Source: SG8-41 sp035649495 | Lineage (GTDB): Bacteria > Pseudomonadota > Gammaproteobacteria > Burkholderiales > SG8-41 | Length of the DNA stretch: 64,000 nt | Reading direction: 5' to 3' | NCBI GenBank assembly: GCA_035649495.1 | Contig: DASRJL010000110.1 | Coordinates: forward strand, 62,001 to 126,000 | Shown here: one piece after another, positions 50,562 through 58,487 of the stretch | Layout of the letters: every line of letters starts with the position of its first letter | Position numbering within the stretch: the first letter of the stretch is position 1 | The notes under the pieces: model-generated | Told to the model about the DNA's origin: nothing | What the model saw: only the letters and a program-made list of their open reading frames with translations | Database searches by the model: none | Program-made: the position numbers and the translations under genes

Positions 50562-51806
50562 TTAACGCATGACGCCCGTCTCCCGGCTGACAGGAGCCGG
50601 AACTGGTTGTCGGCGACCGCCGGCGACAGCCCCGATGATCTCGGCGGCCTCCGCAGCCGCTCGCGCCGGCTGGAATGCCGCGTGACGCGCAGCGAACTGC
50701 CGCGCTCCCGCCCTCAACCCGTCGTCCCGCAAGGCCTTCGTGATGCACCCCAGGACCGTCTCGAAGCGTCGGTCCTTGCCGATCAGCGCGCCCGCGCCGC
50801 CCGCTTCCACACGCCTGGCGTGCAGGTACTGCTCGACGGTATGCGGCGCCACGAGGAGCGGAACGCCTGCCGCCAGCGCCGCGCACATGACGCCGTGCCC
50901 GCCGTACACCAATGCCAGGTCGGCGTCGGGCAGGACGGATTTGAGCTGAACCGGCCGCGATGCGATCTTCAGTGCGCCCGACTCGAGCGCTTTCGTCGCC
51001 GCCGGTTGCTTGCCGGGAAGGACGCAGAGCGTCCTCGCCGCCGCGGTCGAGAGCGCCTTCAGGATGCTCGCCGCGCCCGGAACGTCGCCGCGCAGGTAGG
51101 CGAAGATGCGCGGCTCTTCGCCCTTCGGCCACGGCACCGGCTCTCCGGATTCGTACTCGTATATCGGTCCGATGTAGCGCTCGCCCGGGCGCGGGCCGAA
51201 CGGATCGAGCTCGGGAAATGTCGTGTACATCCGGGCCCCGGTCCGGAACCAGTCGGCCAGGGTATCGAACTCGCGGCTGCTAAACGAACGCAGGATCCGG
51301 TTCACGCGCCGCAGGAGCTGCCGCTCCGACCTTCGCAGCCGCTCGTCGGGGATCTGCTCCCATGGGCGGATGGACGGCATGGGTGATGCGAGCGGCGGGA
51401 TCTCGAAGCCGGTGCCGATCTGGGCTTGCGGCAATGCCAGCACGCGTGCCGCGACGAGCGCGCCCGGGGAATGGTCCGCTACGATCGCGTCGGCGCGGAA
51501 CATCCGGGCGAGAGCGACCCAGCCGCTGACGAGGCCTCGCGCCGTGGGTTCGTCCGAATAGCCTGCGAGAGCCAGCATCTCGGCGTGGTTGACCGGCGGC
51601 GCGGGCGCCCGCTGCCTGCGGTCGAAGATCGGGGCCTGCACGAACGCCAAGCCTCGCGCGCCGAGAACCTCGGCGGCGCCCGTCAAGTCGCGGACGGCAA
51701 TGAGGACACCGTGACCCGCTGCGCGCAGCCGCTCGGCGACGGCCGCGAGTTGAAGCAGATGTCCGTAGTTCGCGCCCAGCTCCCAGGCGAGGAGTATTCG
51801 GCTCAC
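50562..51806 (-). CDS. UDP-glycosyltransferase (MGT/UGT-like, GT-B fold)
   Basis: About 414 residues with a GT-B fold. The N-terminal acceptor domain opens SRILLAWELGANYGHLLQL, and the C-terminal sugar-nucleotide domain has the UGT-type motif LVYGGHGVMCAALAAGVPLL with the conserved HG. Members glycosylate small molecules or lipids with UDP-sugars. The reading frame has no ATG at its 5' end. GTG codons at 51806 and 51815 are the candidates, and both belong to or border the GTGAC repeat at 51803-51839, so the repeat may supply the start codon. It is downstream of the type I secretion genes on the same strand. Confidence 0.82.
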   Translation of the reverse strand: MSRILLAWELGANYGHLLQLAAVAERLRAAGHGVLIAVRDLTGAAEVLGARGLAFVQAPIFDRRQRAPAPPVNHAEMLALAGYSDEPTARGLVSGWVALARMFRADAIVADHSPGALVAARVLALPQAQIGTGFEIPPLASPMPSIRPWEQIPDERLRRSERQLLRRVNRILRSFSSREFDTLADWFRTGARMYTTFPELDPFGPRPGERYIGPIYEYESGEPVPWPKGEEPRIFAYLRGDVPGAASILKALSTAAARTLCVLPGKQPAATKALESGALKIASRPVQLKSVLPDADLALVYGGHGVMCAALAAGVPLLVAPHTVEQYLHARRVEAGGAGALIGKDRRFETVLGCITKALRDDGLRAGARQFAARHAAFQPARAAAEAAEIIGAVAGGRRQPVPAPVSRETGVMR

Positions 51807-51839
51807 ACTGGTCACCGGTCACTGGTCACTGGTCACGCC
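51803..51839. repeat. 7-bp-period GTGACCA array between secretion and glycosyltransferase genes
   Basis: On the minus strand the array reads CGTGACCAGTGACCAGTGACC, then GGTGACCAGTGTG. It fills nearly the whole gap between the HlyD-like stop (51847) and the glycosyltransferase start, with GTGAC in the direction of both genes. Confidence 0.8.
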
Positions 51840-51846
51840 TTCCCGG

Positions 51847-53220
51847 TCATCGCTCCCGCCCCGCCTCGTGCACGATCCGCTGTATCGGGGAGAACAGGTA
51901 CTCCAGCACGCTGCGGTTGCCGAGGTGGATCTCGGCGTTGACCAGCATCCCCGGAACGAGGCGCAGACGCTGCCCACCGCTTTCCAGCGAGCTGCCGCTC
52001 AACTCGATCAGCGCGCGGTAGGCAGCCTGCTGCGGCTGCGCGGACTTCGATGCGGCATTGCTGTCGTTCCGGTCGTGCGTGTCCGCGCTCACCTGGAGCA
52101 CGATGCCATCCACCATCCCGTATTTCTGGAATGGATAGGCGGCGAGCTTGACGCGCGCCTTCTGCCGCTCCTGCACGAAGCCCGCGTCGGCGTTCGCCAC
52201 CCAGACCTCCGCCACCAGCGGCTCGTCGTGCGGCACCAGCGTGAGCAATATTGTGCCGGGCGCCACCACCGTCCCCGGCGTGTGGGTCGCGAGGTCCTTC
52301 ACGACGCCCGCCTGCGGCGCCTTCAGCTCCAGCAGCATGTGGCGGTGCTCCTGCTTTTCCCAGTCCTGAGAGAGTTTCGCTTGGACGGCCTCGGCCTCCA
52401 CGCGCTCGTTGTGCAGCTCGCGCCGGTAGTTGGAATCGATCTGGGCGATGCGCTTTTCAGTCTGCGCTATGGTGGCCTTGAGGCTCGCCACCGCGTGGCC
52501 TTGCGCGAGGAGGTCCTGTTGCGCCTCGACGTGCGAGCGCTGCCGGTCGAGCGCCATCAGCCGGCCGGCGAAGCCCTCCTTCGCGAGCTGGTCCCAGGCG
52601 CGCGCCTGCTCGCCGTAGATCGGAGTGGTCTGCTTCAGCTTGCCTTCCACTTCCATGGCGCTCTGGAGGTCCTGGCGCGCCTTGGCCAGCAGCGCCTGTT
52701 CCGCGCCCAGCGCATCGAGATACGCCAGACGACGCGCTCGATGCTGCGCCTCGACCTGGGCGTACAGGGAACCGGCGTCTCCGGGTTTGCGCTGCAGCGA
52801 AGCGCCGGACAGCTCGGCATCGATGCGCCGCAACTGAAGATCGCGGCGCAAAAGCTCCGCGCGCAGAATACCGCGATCGGCGTCCAGGAGCCGGGTATCC
52901 ATCCGGGCGAGCACCTGCCCTTCGCGGACGGTGTCGCCCTCCTTCACCAGGATTTCGCGCACTATCCCCGGCTCGGCCGGCTGCACGATCTTGAGAAAGG
53001 TCTGCGGCACGAGCTTCCCCTGCGACACGGCCACGATGTCGAGCCTGCCGAAAATCGCCCAGACGATCAGCAGGCCGAACAGCGCGAGCACTGCATGGAG
53101 CACCGCGCGCGGCAGCGGGGACGGCGGACGCGCCTGGGCCTTGATCATCTCCGGAGCGAACTCGAGCGCATTCGCCCGATTGCTTCCCCATCGCAGCACG
53201 CGTACCGGATTCGCGCTCAT
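51847..53220 (-). CDS. HlyD-family adaptor of a type I secretion system
   Basis: From the ATG at 53220 the product is 457 residues. A single membrane helix lies near residues 42-65. It is followed by a lipoyl half-motif (VKEGDTVREGQVLARMD), about 200 residues of alpha-helical coiled coil rich in Arg/Gln/Glu and the second lipoyl half with a beta-barrel (LKAPQAGVVKDLATHTPGTV). This is the HlyD/LapC architecture that bridges the inner-membrane ABC exporter and an outer-membrane TolC channel. The ABC transporter gene lies 29 bases upstream. No TolC gene is in the neighbourhood; the chromosome must supply one. Confidence 0.9.
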   Translation of the reverse strand: MSANPVRVLRWGSNRANALEFAPEMIKAQARPPSPLPRAVLHAVLALFGLLIVWAIFGRLDIVAVSQGKLVPQTFLKIVQPAEPGIVREILVKEGDTVREGQVLARMDTRLLDADRGILRAELLRRDLQLRRIDAELSGASLQRKPGDAGSLYAQVEAQHRARRLAYLDALGAEQALLAKARQDLQSAMEVEGKLKQTTPIYGEQARAWDQLAKEGFAGRLMALDRQRSHVEAQQDLLAQGHAVASLKATIAQTEKRIAQIDSNYRRELHNERVEAEAVQAKLSQDWEKQEHRHMLLELKAPQAGVVKDLATHTPGTVVAPGTILLTLVPHDEPLVAEVWVANADAGFVQERQKARVKLAAYPFQKYGMVDGIVLQVSADTHDRNDSNAASKSAQPQQAAYRALIELSGSSLESGGQRLRLVPGMLVNAEIHLGNRSVLEYLFSPIQRIVHEAGRER

Positions 53221-53249
53221 GACGGACTCCTTACGAAACAGCTTAGACC

Positions 53250-55421
53250 CTACTCGAACATCATCCGCTGCTGCCCCACCACGGCCATCCGCGTCTCGTG
53301 CGTGCCCAGCGTGATCGCCGCATCGACCTGCAAGCCACGCGGCAATTGGTGCGCGATGAAAACCATCGTCACCCGCCCCCGGAACTGGTTCACCGTGCGT
53401 GCGAACTGCTCCGCGGTGGGCGCATCGAGGCTGCTCGTCGCCTCGTCGAAGACCAGCACTCTCGGCCTCTTGAGGAGCGCCCGGGCGATGGCGATGCGCT
53501 GCTTCTGGCCGCCCGAGAGTCCCGCGCCGTGCTCGCCGATCTCGGTCTGATAGCCGTTCGGCAGCGCTTCTATCACTTCGTGTATCTCCGCGAGCTTGCA
53601 CGCCTGAACGATCTGCTCGAAGCCGGCCATCGGGTTGGCCAGCGCCAGGTTGTCGTAGATCCGGCCGCTGAAGAGCACCGTTTCCTGCGGCACGACGCCG
53701 AAGTGCTGGCGCAGCTCGTTCGCCGTCATGTGCCGGATGTCGTGGCCGTCCATCAGGATGCTGCCATCGCCCGGCTGATAGAAGCCCTGGAGGAGTTTCG
53801 CGAGCGTGCTCTTGCCGCAACCGGACGGCCCCATCAGCGCCACGCAATGGCCTGGCTCTATGGTCAGGTCGAATTCCCGGTACAGGTACGGCAGGTTGTC
53901 GGCGTGGCGGAAGGAGAGATTGCGGATTTCGATCCGTCCCTCTCCCGCCGCGGCCTCCCGCGCCGGAATGAGCGAATACGGCTCCGGCGGCGCGTTCATG
54001 ACGTCCCCCAGCCGTTTGACCGCGATATCCGCCTGCTGGAACTGCTGCCACAGTCCCACCAGATGCAGCATGGGCTGCGACAGGCGCCCCGCGAACATCT
54101 GGAAAGCAACCAGCATCCCGATGGTGAACTCCTGGGTCGTCATCACCATCCAGGCGCCGACGCACAGTATGGCAAGCGTCAGAAGCTGCTCCAGCGCACC
54201 GGCGGCGACGTTGTAGGTGTTGGAGAGCTGGCGCGTGGCGAAGCCCGCCTGCAGGTACGTCGCGAGGAAATCCCCGAAGCGCCGCTGGAGCTGCGGCTCG
54301 AGCTGCAACGACTTCACCGTTTCCATGCCCGACACGTACTCGGTCAGGAACGCCTGATTGCGAGCGCCGAGCAGGAACTGCTGGTTCAGGCGCTGCCTCA
54401 GGAGCGGCGTGACGGCAAAGCTCAGAAGGACGATCGCGAGCAGCACGGCCACCGTGATCAAGGTGAGCGTCACGCTGTAGTAGAACATGATCGCGAGGAA
54501 GATCAGCAGGAACGGCACGTCGAGGACCAGCGTCACCGCGGCACTGCTCAGGAACTCGCGTATGGTTTCCACACCGTGCACGCGCGCGACCAGCACCCCG
54601 GTCGGCCGATGCTCGAAGTAGCGCGGCGGCAGCCTGAAGAGATGCTCGAAGACCTGCGACCCGAGCACCGCGTCGATGCGGTTACCCGTATGCAGCACGA
54701 GGTACTGCCGCACCCAGCTCATGACCGCGGTGAAGACGATGAAGATCCCGAGGGCAATGCCTATGACGCCCAGGGTCGAGAGCGTATGATGGACAATGAC
54801 CTTGTCGATTACGATCTGGGTGAAAATCGGCGTCGCCAGCGCCATCAACTGGATGGCAAGCGACGCGAGCAGCACGTCGCGCCAGATCGGCTTATGCCGG
54901 AACAGCTCGGGAACGAACCACCGGAAACCGAATGCGGCGCGCTCACCGGGAGCCGCGTCCTCGTCCTTCGCAGCCGGCGCCACCGGGGCGCACAGGATAA
55001 CCTTTCCCGCGAATTGCCCGCCGAACGCCTCCAGCTCGGCAGTGGACGACTCCGCCCTGCCGTCCTCGAACCAGGAAATACGGCTAGCGTCACACTGGGC
55101 GACGATCGCCAGCCGGTGCACGGGAACCGTCCGCTCGTGCAGACCATCGGTCGAAGCGGGCGAGAGAATAGCTACGAAGGGCGTGGGCAGCCCGGACAGT
55201 TCGCCCACCCTCGCGTCGCGCACGCCGCTGTTGAATCCGAGGGCGCGGTACGCCTGCTGCAGGACATTCAGATCGTGCGGCGGAGGAAATTGCTGGCGCG
55301 CCAGATCCGCTGCAAACGGGATGCGATGGAGCTGGCAGATTCCCTGCAGCGCCCACACGAACGTCCCCGGCGAAAAACGGAGATCGACCGCCACCACGCC
55401 CCCTGGTCCGCGAAACGGCAT
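53250..55421 (-). CDS. type I secretion ABC transporter with a degenerate C39 peptidase-like domain
   Basis: From the ATG at 55421 the product is 723 residues. An N-terminal C39-like domain spans about residues 10-140 and lacks the catalytic Cys at the expected place (FVWALQGICQLHRIPF), as in HlyB/LapB-type exporters of RTX proteins. A six-helix membrane domain follows. The ATPase domain has Walker A GPSGCGKST, signature LSGGQKQR, Walker B VLVFDEATS and the H-loop IAHQLP. It should export a large unfolded protein with a C-terminal signal. No such substrate gene lies in this window. A TTG start at 55502 is possible but unlikely. Confidence 0.9.
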   Translation of the reverse strand: MPFRGPGGVVAVDLRFSPGTFVWALQGICQLHRIPFAADLARQQFPPPHDLNVLQQAYRALGFNSGVRDARVGELSGLPTPFVAILSPASTDGLHERTVPVHRLAIVAQCDASRISWFEDGRAESSTAELEAFGGQFAGKVILCAPVAPAAKDEDAAPGERAAFGFRWFVPELFRHKPIWRDVLLASLAIQLMALATPIFTQIVIDKVIVHHTLSTLGVIGIALGIFIVFTAVMSWVRQYLVLHTGNRIDAVLGSQVFEHLFRLPPRYFEHRPTGVLVARVHGVETIREFLSSAAVTLVLDVPFLLIFLAIMFYYSVTLTLITVAVLLAIVLLSFAVTPLLRQRLNQQFLLGARNQAFLTEYVSGMETVKSLQLEPQLQRRFGDFLATYLQAGFATRQLSNTYNVAAGALEQLLTLAILCVGAWMVMTTQEFTIGMLVAFQMFAGRLSQPMLHLVGLWQQFQQADIAVKRLGDVMNAPPEPYSLIPAREAAAGEGRIEIRNLSFRHADNLPYLYREFDLTIEPGHCVALMGPSGCGKSTLAKLLQGFYQPGDGSILMDGHDIRHMTANELRQHFGVVPQETVLFSGRIYDNLALANPMAGFEQIVQACKLAEIHEVIEALPNGYQTEIGEHGAGLSGGQKQRIAIARALLKRPRVLVFDEATSSLDAPTAEQFARTVNQFRGRVTMVFIAHQLPRGLQVDAAITLGTHETRMAVVGQQRMMFE

Positions 55422-55598
55422 TTCCCCGGAGCCGCCGTTTCCGACACTTGAACGTTGCCGCTTTTTTCTCCCCCTATTCTGCCTCAGCGGCGGCCCTTGC
55501 AATACTTTTTTTCCTCCCCATAATTGAACGAATCCTGTCAGGAAAATCCTGACACGACTTCAGATTCTGGTAACGCGGTTCCGCATAATTTCCTGTTT

Positions 55599-56528
55599 AT
55601 GCCCAAGTATTGCGAGCTGGCCGATTACGGGTTGATTGGATACTCCGGCGACGATGCCCGGACGTTTCTCCACAACCAGCTCACCTGCGACGTCGAGGCG
55701 CTCGATGTACGGCGCAGCGCCTACGGCAGCTACTGCACGCCCAAGGGGCGGATCCTGGCGACGTTCCTCCTGTGGCGGACGGCGGAGGGCTACACCATGC
55801 AGCTTCCCGCCACGTTGCGCGAATCGATACAGAAGCGGCTGGCGATGTACGTGCTGCGGTCGAAAGTGAAAGTCGAAGATGTGGGACCGCGATACACGAT
55901 CGCGGGCGTATCCGGCGCGGATGCGACTTCTCATCTGCAACGGATATTTGGCGCGGTCCCGCCAAATGAACACCAATTGATAGCGACATCGGATGCGACG
56001 GTAGTTCGCCTGCCAGGAGCACGCTACGAGGTCCTGCTTCCCAAAGACAGTGATCCGGCGACTGTGGAGAAATTGAAAACCGGCACGGACCTCATGTCGC
56101 CGGATCACTGGAGTTGGCTCGACATCCGCGCGGGCGTGCCCGTGATCACACCGCCTACCCAGGAGCAGTTCGTGCCCCAGATGGTGAACATGGATCTCAT
56201 CGGCGGCTTGAGCTTCAGCAAGGGGTGCTATCCCGGGCAGGAAATCGTCGCGCGCACGCATTTTCTCGGACGGCTCAAGCAGCGCATGTACCTCGCGCAT
56301 CTCTCGGCGGGTGAGCCCCGGCCGGGGGACAAGCTCTACAGCGCGGACCTCGGCAGCCAGGCAAGCGGTACGATCGTGAATGCCGCGCCGGCTCCCGAAG
56401 GCGGTTTCGACGCACTGGCGGCCATGCAGATCGCAGCCGCGAAGAGCGACGCCGTGCATTGGAAGGCACCCGACGGGCCGGAGCTTAAGTTGCTGCCGCT
56501 GCCCTATGAAGTGACCAGTGACCAGTGA
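55599..56528 (+). CDS. ygfZ: tRNA-modifying / iron-sulfur cluster protein YgfZ
   Basis: From the ATG at 55599 the product is 309 residues with the folate-binding aminomethyltransferase-like fold. The YgfZ signature KGCYPGQE carries the reactive cysteine in SFSKGCYPGQEIVAR. YgfZ helps assemble or repair certain iron-sulfur proteins, including MiaB, together with folate. The last five residues (VTSDQ) and the stop codon TGA are encoded by the start of a GTGACCA repeat, so the native C-terminus has been replaced or extended by repeat sequence. The 177-base gap on its left, up to 55421, shows no motif. Confidence 0.92.
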   Translation: MPKYCELADYGLIGYSGDDARTFLHNQLTCDVEALDVRRSAYGSYCTPKGRILATFLLWRTAEGYTMQLPATLRESIQKRLAMYVLRSKVKVEDVGPRYTIAGVSGADATSHLQRIFGAVPPNEHQLIATSDATVVRLPGARYEVLLPKDSDPATVEKLKTGTDLMSPDHWSWLDIRAGVPVITPPTQEQFVPQMVNMDLIGGLSFSKGCYPGQEIVARTHFLGRLKQRMYLAHLSAGEPRPGDKLYSADLGSQASGTIVNAAPAPEGGFDALAAMQIAAAKSDAVHWKAPDGPELKLLPLPYEVTSDQ

Positions 56529-56566
56529 CCAGTGACCAGTGACCAGTGACCAGTGACCAGTGACGG
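56511..56566. repeat. eight-unit tandem GTGACCA repeat
   Basis: Seven exact GTGACCA units and one GTGACGG unit in uninterrupted 7-bp phase. The repeat begins inside ygfZ and supplies its stop codon. It is the longest and cleanest array of the family in this window. Confidence 0.95.
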
Positions 56567-56596
56567 ACTACTGTCGCACCGGAAGTTCGCTGCGGA

Positions 56597-56664
56597 ACCA
56601 GTGACCGGTCACCGGCGCACGCGCATGGTCACTGGCGTACGCGCACGGTCACTGGTCACGGGAG
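56597..56664. repeat. mixed-orientation GTGAC/GTCAC repeats with a GCGCACGCGCATGG spacer
   Basis: CCAGTGACCGGTCACCGG is followed by two CACGCGCATGGTCACTGG-like units and then CGGTCACTGGTCACGGG. The last part overlaps the 3' end of trxC, where the minus-strand reading CCCGTGACCAGTGACC gives the trxC stop codon TGA. Confidence 0.8.
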
Positions 56665-57093
56665 ATTTGATTCGATCCACGCGACCAGCCGCGCTGCATC
56701 CATCGCGCCGGACTGCCGCGCGATTTCCTGCCCCCTCCTGAATGCGATCAGCGTAGGTATGCCGCGAATCCCGTAGCGTCCCGCAATCTCCGGCTCCGCG
56801 TCGGTGTCGAGCTTGGCCAACCGCACGCGCGGTTCGAGCCGCGCGGCGGCCTGCTCGTACGCCGGCGCCATCATCCTGCACGGCCCGCACCAGTCGGCCC
56901 AGAAATCGACCACGAGCGGGAGATCGTTCGACTGGAGATGGCGGTCGAAGCTTTCGCGGGTAAGCGCAAAGGGGTGTCCGGAAAACAGCGCCTGCTTGCA
57001 GCTGCCGCACCTGGCGCCGTCGGCCATGCGCTCGGTCGCTACCCGGTTCGTTGCCTGGCAATGGGCACAAACGACGTGTATGGCGTTGCTCAT
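56656..57093 (-). CDS. trxC: thioredoxin 2 with N-terminal zinc-binding segment
   Basis: From the ATG at 57093 the product is 145 residues. Two CxxC pairs (VVCAHCQ and CGSCKQ) form the N-terminal zinc site typical of TrxC. The thioredoxin fold follows, with active site WCGPC in FWADWCGPCRMM. It reduces disulfides in the cytoplasm, especially under oxidative stress. The stop codon lies in a GTGACC repeat of matching orientation. The open frame extends upstream to 57492, but only from 57093 does it match the family. Confidence 0.93.
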   Translation of the reverse strand: MSNAIHVVCAHCQATNRVATERMADGARCGSCKQALFSGHPFALTRESFDRHLQSNDLPLVVDFWADWCGPCRMMAPAYEQAAARLEPRVRLAKLDTDAEPEIAGRYGIRGIPTLIAFRRGQEIARQSGAMDAARLVAWIESNLP

Positions 57094-57165
57094 CAGAGGA
57101 GTCCGGCTGTGAACCTTACATATATGGGCGCGGGACTCGCAAAAAAAGGGGTAGGATGCGTCTCG

Positions 57166-57462
57166 ATGGCGCTTTCCTTCTACATCTATTACCGCGTTCA
57201 GCCGGAGAAGGCGGCGGCGTGCGAGCCGGCGGTGCAAGCGATGCTGTCCGCCGTTCGCGCAGCAACAGGCACGACCGGCCACCTGATGAAAAAGCGCGGC
57301 GAGCCCAACCTCTGGATGGAGGTGTACGAAGGCGTCACGGATGACGCGAAATTCGAATGGGAGCTGGCGGATGCCGCCGGCCGGGCCGGGATCCAGGCAT
57401 TCCTCCTCCCCGGATCCGGACGTCACATCGAATGCTTCGAAGAGGTGACTCGTGACTCGTGA
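57166..57462 (+). CDS. DUF4936 family protein
   Basis: The 98-residue protein starts MALSFYIYYRVQPEKAAAC and matches the DUF4936 family of short proteins known mainly from Betaproteobacteria. The fold is probably an alpha-beta ferredoxin-like dimer; no function is established. The conserved GHLMKKRGEPNLWMEVYEG stretch is intact. The last residues (EVTRDS) and the TGA stop are encoded by a GTGACTC repeat. The ATG at 57166 is chosen because the family begins there. It is divergent from trxC. Confidence 0.85.
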   Translation: MALSFYIYYRVQPEKAAACEPAVQAMLSAVRAATGTTGHLMKKRGEPNLWMEVYEGVTDDAKFEWELADAAGRAGIQAFLLPGSGRHIECFEEVTRDS

Positions 57463-57512
57463 CTCGTCCCACCCAGCCACAGCACCCGTCACGTGTCACG
57501 TGTCACGTGTCA
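57445..57512. repeat. inverted pair of GTGACTC and GTCACGT arrays
   Basis: The left arm (57445-57467) has three GTGACTC units in exact 7-bp phase. The right arm (57487-57512) has GTCACGT three times, inverted. The left arm gives the DUF4936 stop codon, and the right arm ends 14 bases before the NRDE start codon at 57526. Confidence 0.9.
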
Positions 57513-57525
57513 TTTCTTTGCTCGC

Positions 57526-58353
57526 ATGTGCCTGATCCTCCTCGCCTGGCGCTCCCATCCCCGCTACCCGCTGGTGTTCGCGGGCAATCGCGACGAGTCC
57601 TACGACCGCCCGAGCGCTCCGGCCGAGTTCTGGCGCGACGACGCGCGCATCTACGGCGGGCGCGATCTGGAGCAAGGCGGTACCTGGCTGGGACTCTCGC
57701 GCTCCGGCCGAATCGCGGCAGTCACCAACTATCGCGAACGTCCGAAGATCGGGAAAATGCCCCGCTCGCGGGGCGAGCTGACTGCGCGGTTCCTGCGCGG
57801 CAACGATACCCCCGCCGCTTATCTCGAGCAGGTGGCGCGGTCGGCGGGTGAATACGGTCCGTTCAGCCTGTTCGTAGGCAATGGTGAAGGCCTCTGGTAC
57901 TCCTCCAACCGCGCCGAGCCGAATGGATCTGAACCCCCATTCCGCGAGGTGGCAGCCGGCGTGTACGGCCTGAGCAATCACTTGCTCGACACGCCGTGGC
58001 TCAAGGTCACGAGCGGCAAGCAGCGTCTCGCGCGCCTGCTCGGCGCCGCCGAGGCGCCACTCATCGCCGGCTTGTTCGATATCCTGAGCGACCGGGACCC
58101 GGCTCCCGAGACGGAACTCCCCGACACCGGCGTCGGCGCCCGGCGCGAGCGCGAGCTGTCCCCGTTGTTCATCGCCGGCGAGCACTACGGCACCCGGGCA
58201 TCGACGGTCGTGTTGATCGACCGCGATCAAAACGTGCTTTTCGTAGAGCGCCGATTCGGTCCGCGCGGCGAGCCGCTGGGGGCTACCGAAAAGCGCTTCG
58301 CGCTGGATAGAACAGCAATGGAATCACAGATAAACGCAGATACACGCAGATAA
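57526..58353 (+). CDS. NRDE family protein (TANGO2 homologue)
   Basis: From the ATG at 57526 the product is 275 residues starting MCLILLAWRSHPRYPL. The family name motif NRDE is at FAGNRDESYDRPS, and the second residue is the conserved cysteine, as in N-terminal nucleophile-like folds. The related human TANGO2 has been linked to haem and lipid handling. Its bacterial role is unclear. The longer frame starting at 57493 would be translated from the GTCACGT repeat and is rejected. The C-terminal SQINADTRR and the stop codon come from a CGCAGATA repeat. Confidence 0.88.
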   Translation: MCLILLAWRSHPRYPLVFAGNRDESYDRPSAPAEFWRDDARIYGGRDLEQGGTWLGLSRSGRIAAVTNYRERPKIGKMPRSRGELTARFLRGNDTPAAYLEQVARSAGEYGPFSLFVGNGEGLWYSSNRAEPNGSEPPFREVAAGVYGLSNHLLDTPWLKVTSGKQRLARLLGAAEAPLIAGLFDILSDRDPAPETELPDTGVGARRERELSPLFIAGEHYGTRASTVVLIDRDQNVLFVERRFGPRGEPLGATEKRFALDRTAMESQINADTRR

Positions 58354-58487
58354 GGTCAAGAACATTTGCCACGGAATCACACGGAAGTACACGGACAACA
58401 CCACGACGTTGGTCAAATTTCCGTGTGTGGCCGTGTGTGTCCGTGGCTAAAATGCCTTGCTTTATCGGTGTTCATCCGCGGCTAGAA
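58325..58487. repeat. inverted CGCAGATAAA / CACGGA repeats with 10-bp period
   Basis: The outer pair is CAGATAAACGCAGATACACG (58325-58354 in full) against TTTATCGGTGTTCATCCGCGG (58461 onward), inverted. The inner pair is CACGGAATCACACGGAAG (58368-58397 in full) against TTTCCGTGTGTGGCCGTG (58418-58450 in full). The units have a 10-bp period. The outer copies encode the ends and stop codons of the NRDE and GNAT genes, which converge here. Confidence 0.85.

Noticed and set aside
51847..54165. Single fused 772-residue ABC-HlyD protein
   Set aside because: The upstream part is a shifted-frame shadow of the ABC gene. The HlyD protein has its own ATG at 53220.
53298..55451. 717-residue open frame opposite the ABC transporter
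   Set aside because: It is a highly charged Arg/Glu/His shadow without motifs. The minus-strand frame encodes a complete exporter.
56511..56566. CRISPR-like or VNTR-coding repeat
   Set aside because: The unit is only 7 bp with no spacers, so it is not a CRISPR array. A protein-coding repeat is excluded because the TGA in every frame stops translation within 21 bp in the GTGAC direction.
57493..57525. Upstream extension of the NRDE protein (MSRVTCHFFAR)
   Set aside because: These residues would be translated from the GTCACGT repeat. The family begins at MCLILLAW with a conserved Cys2.
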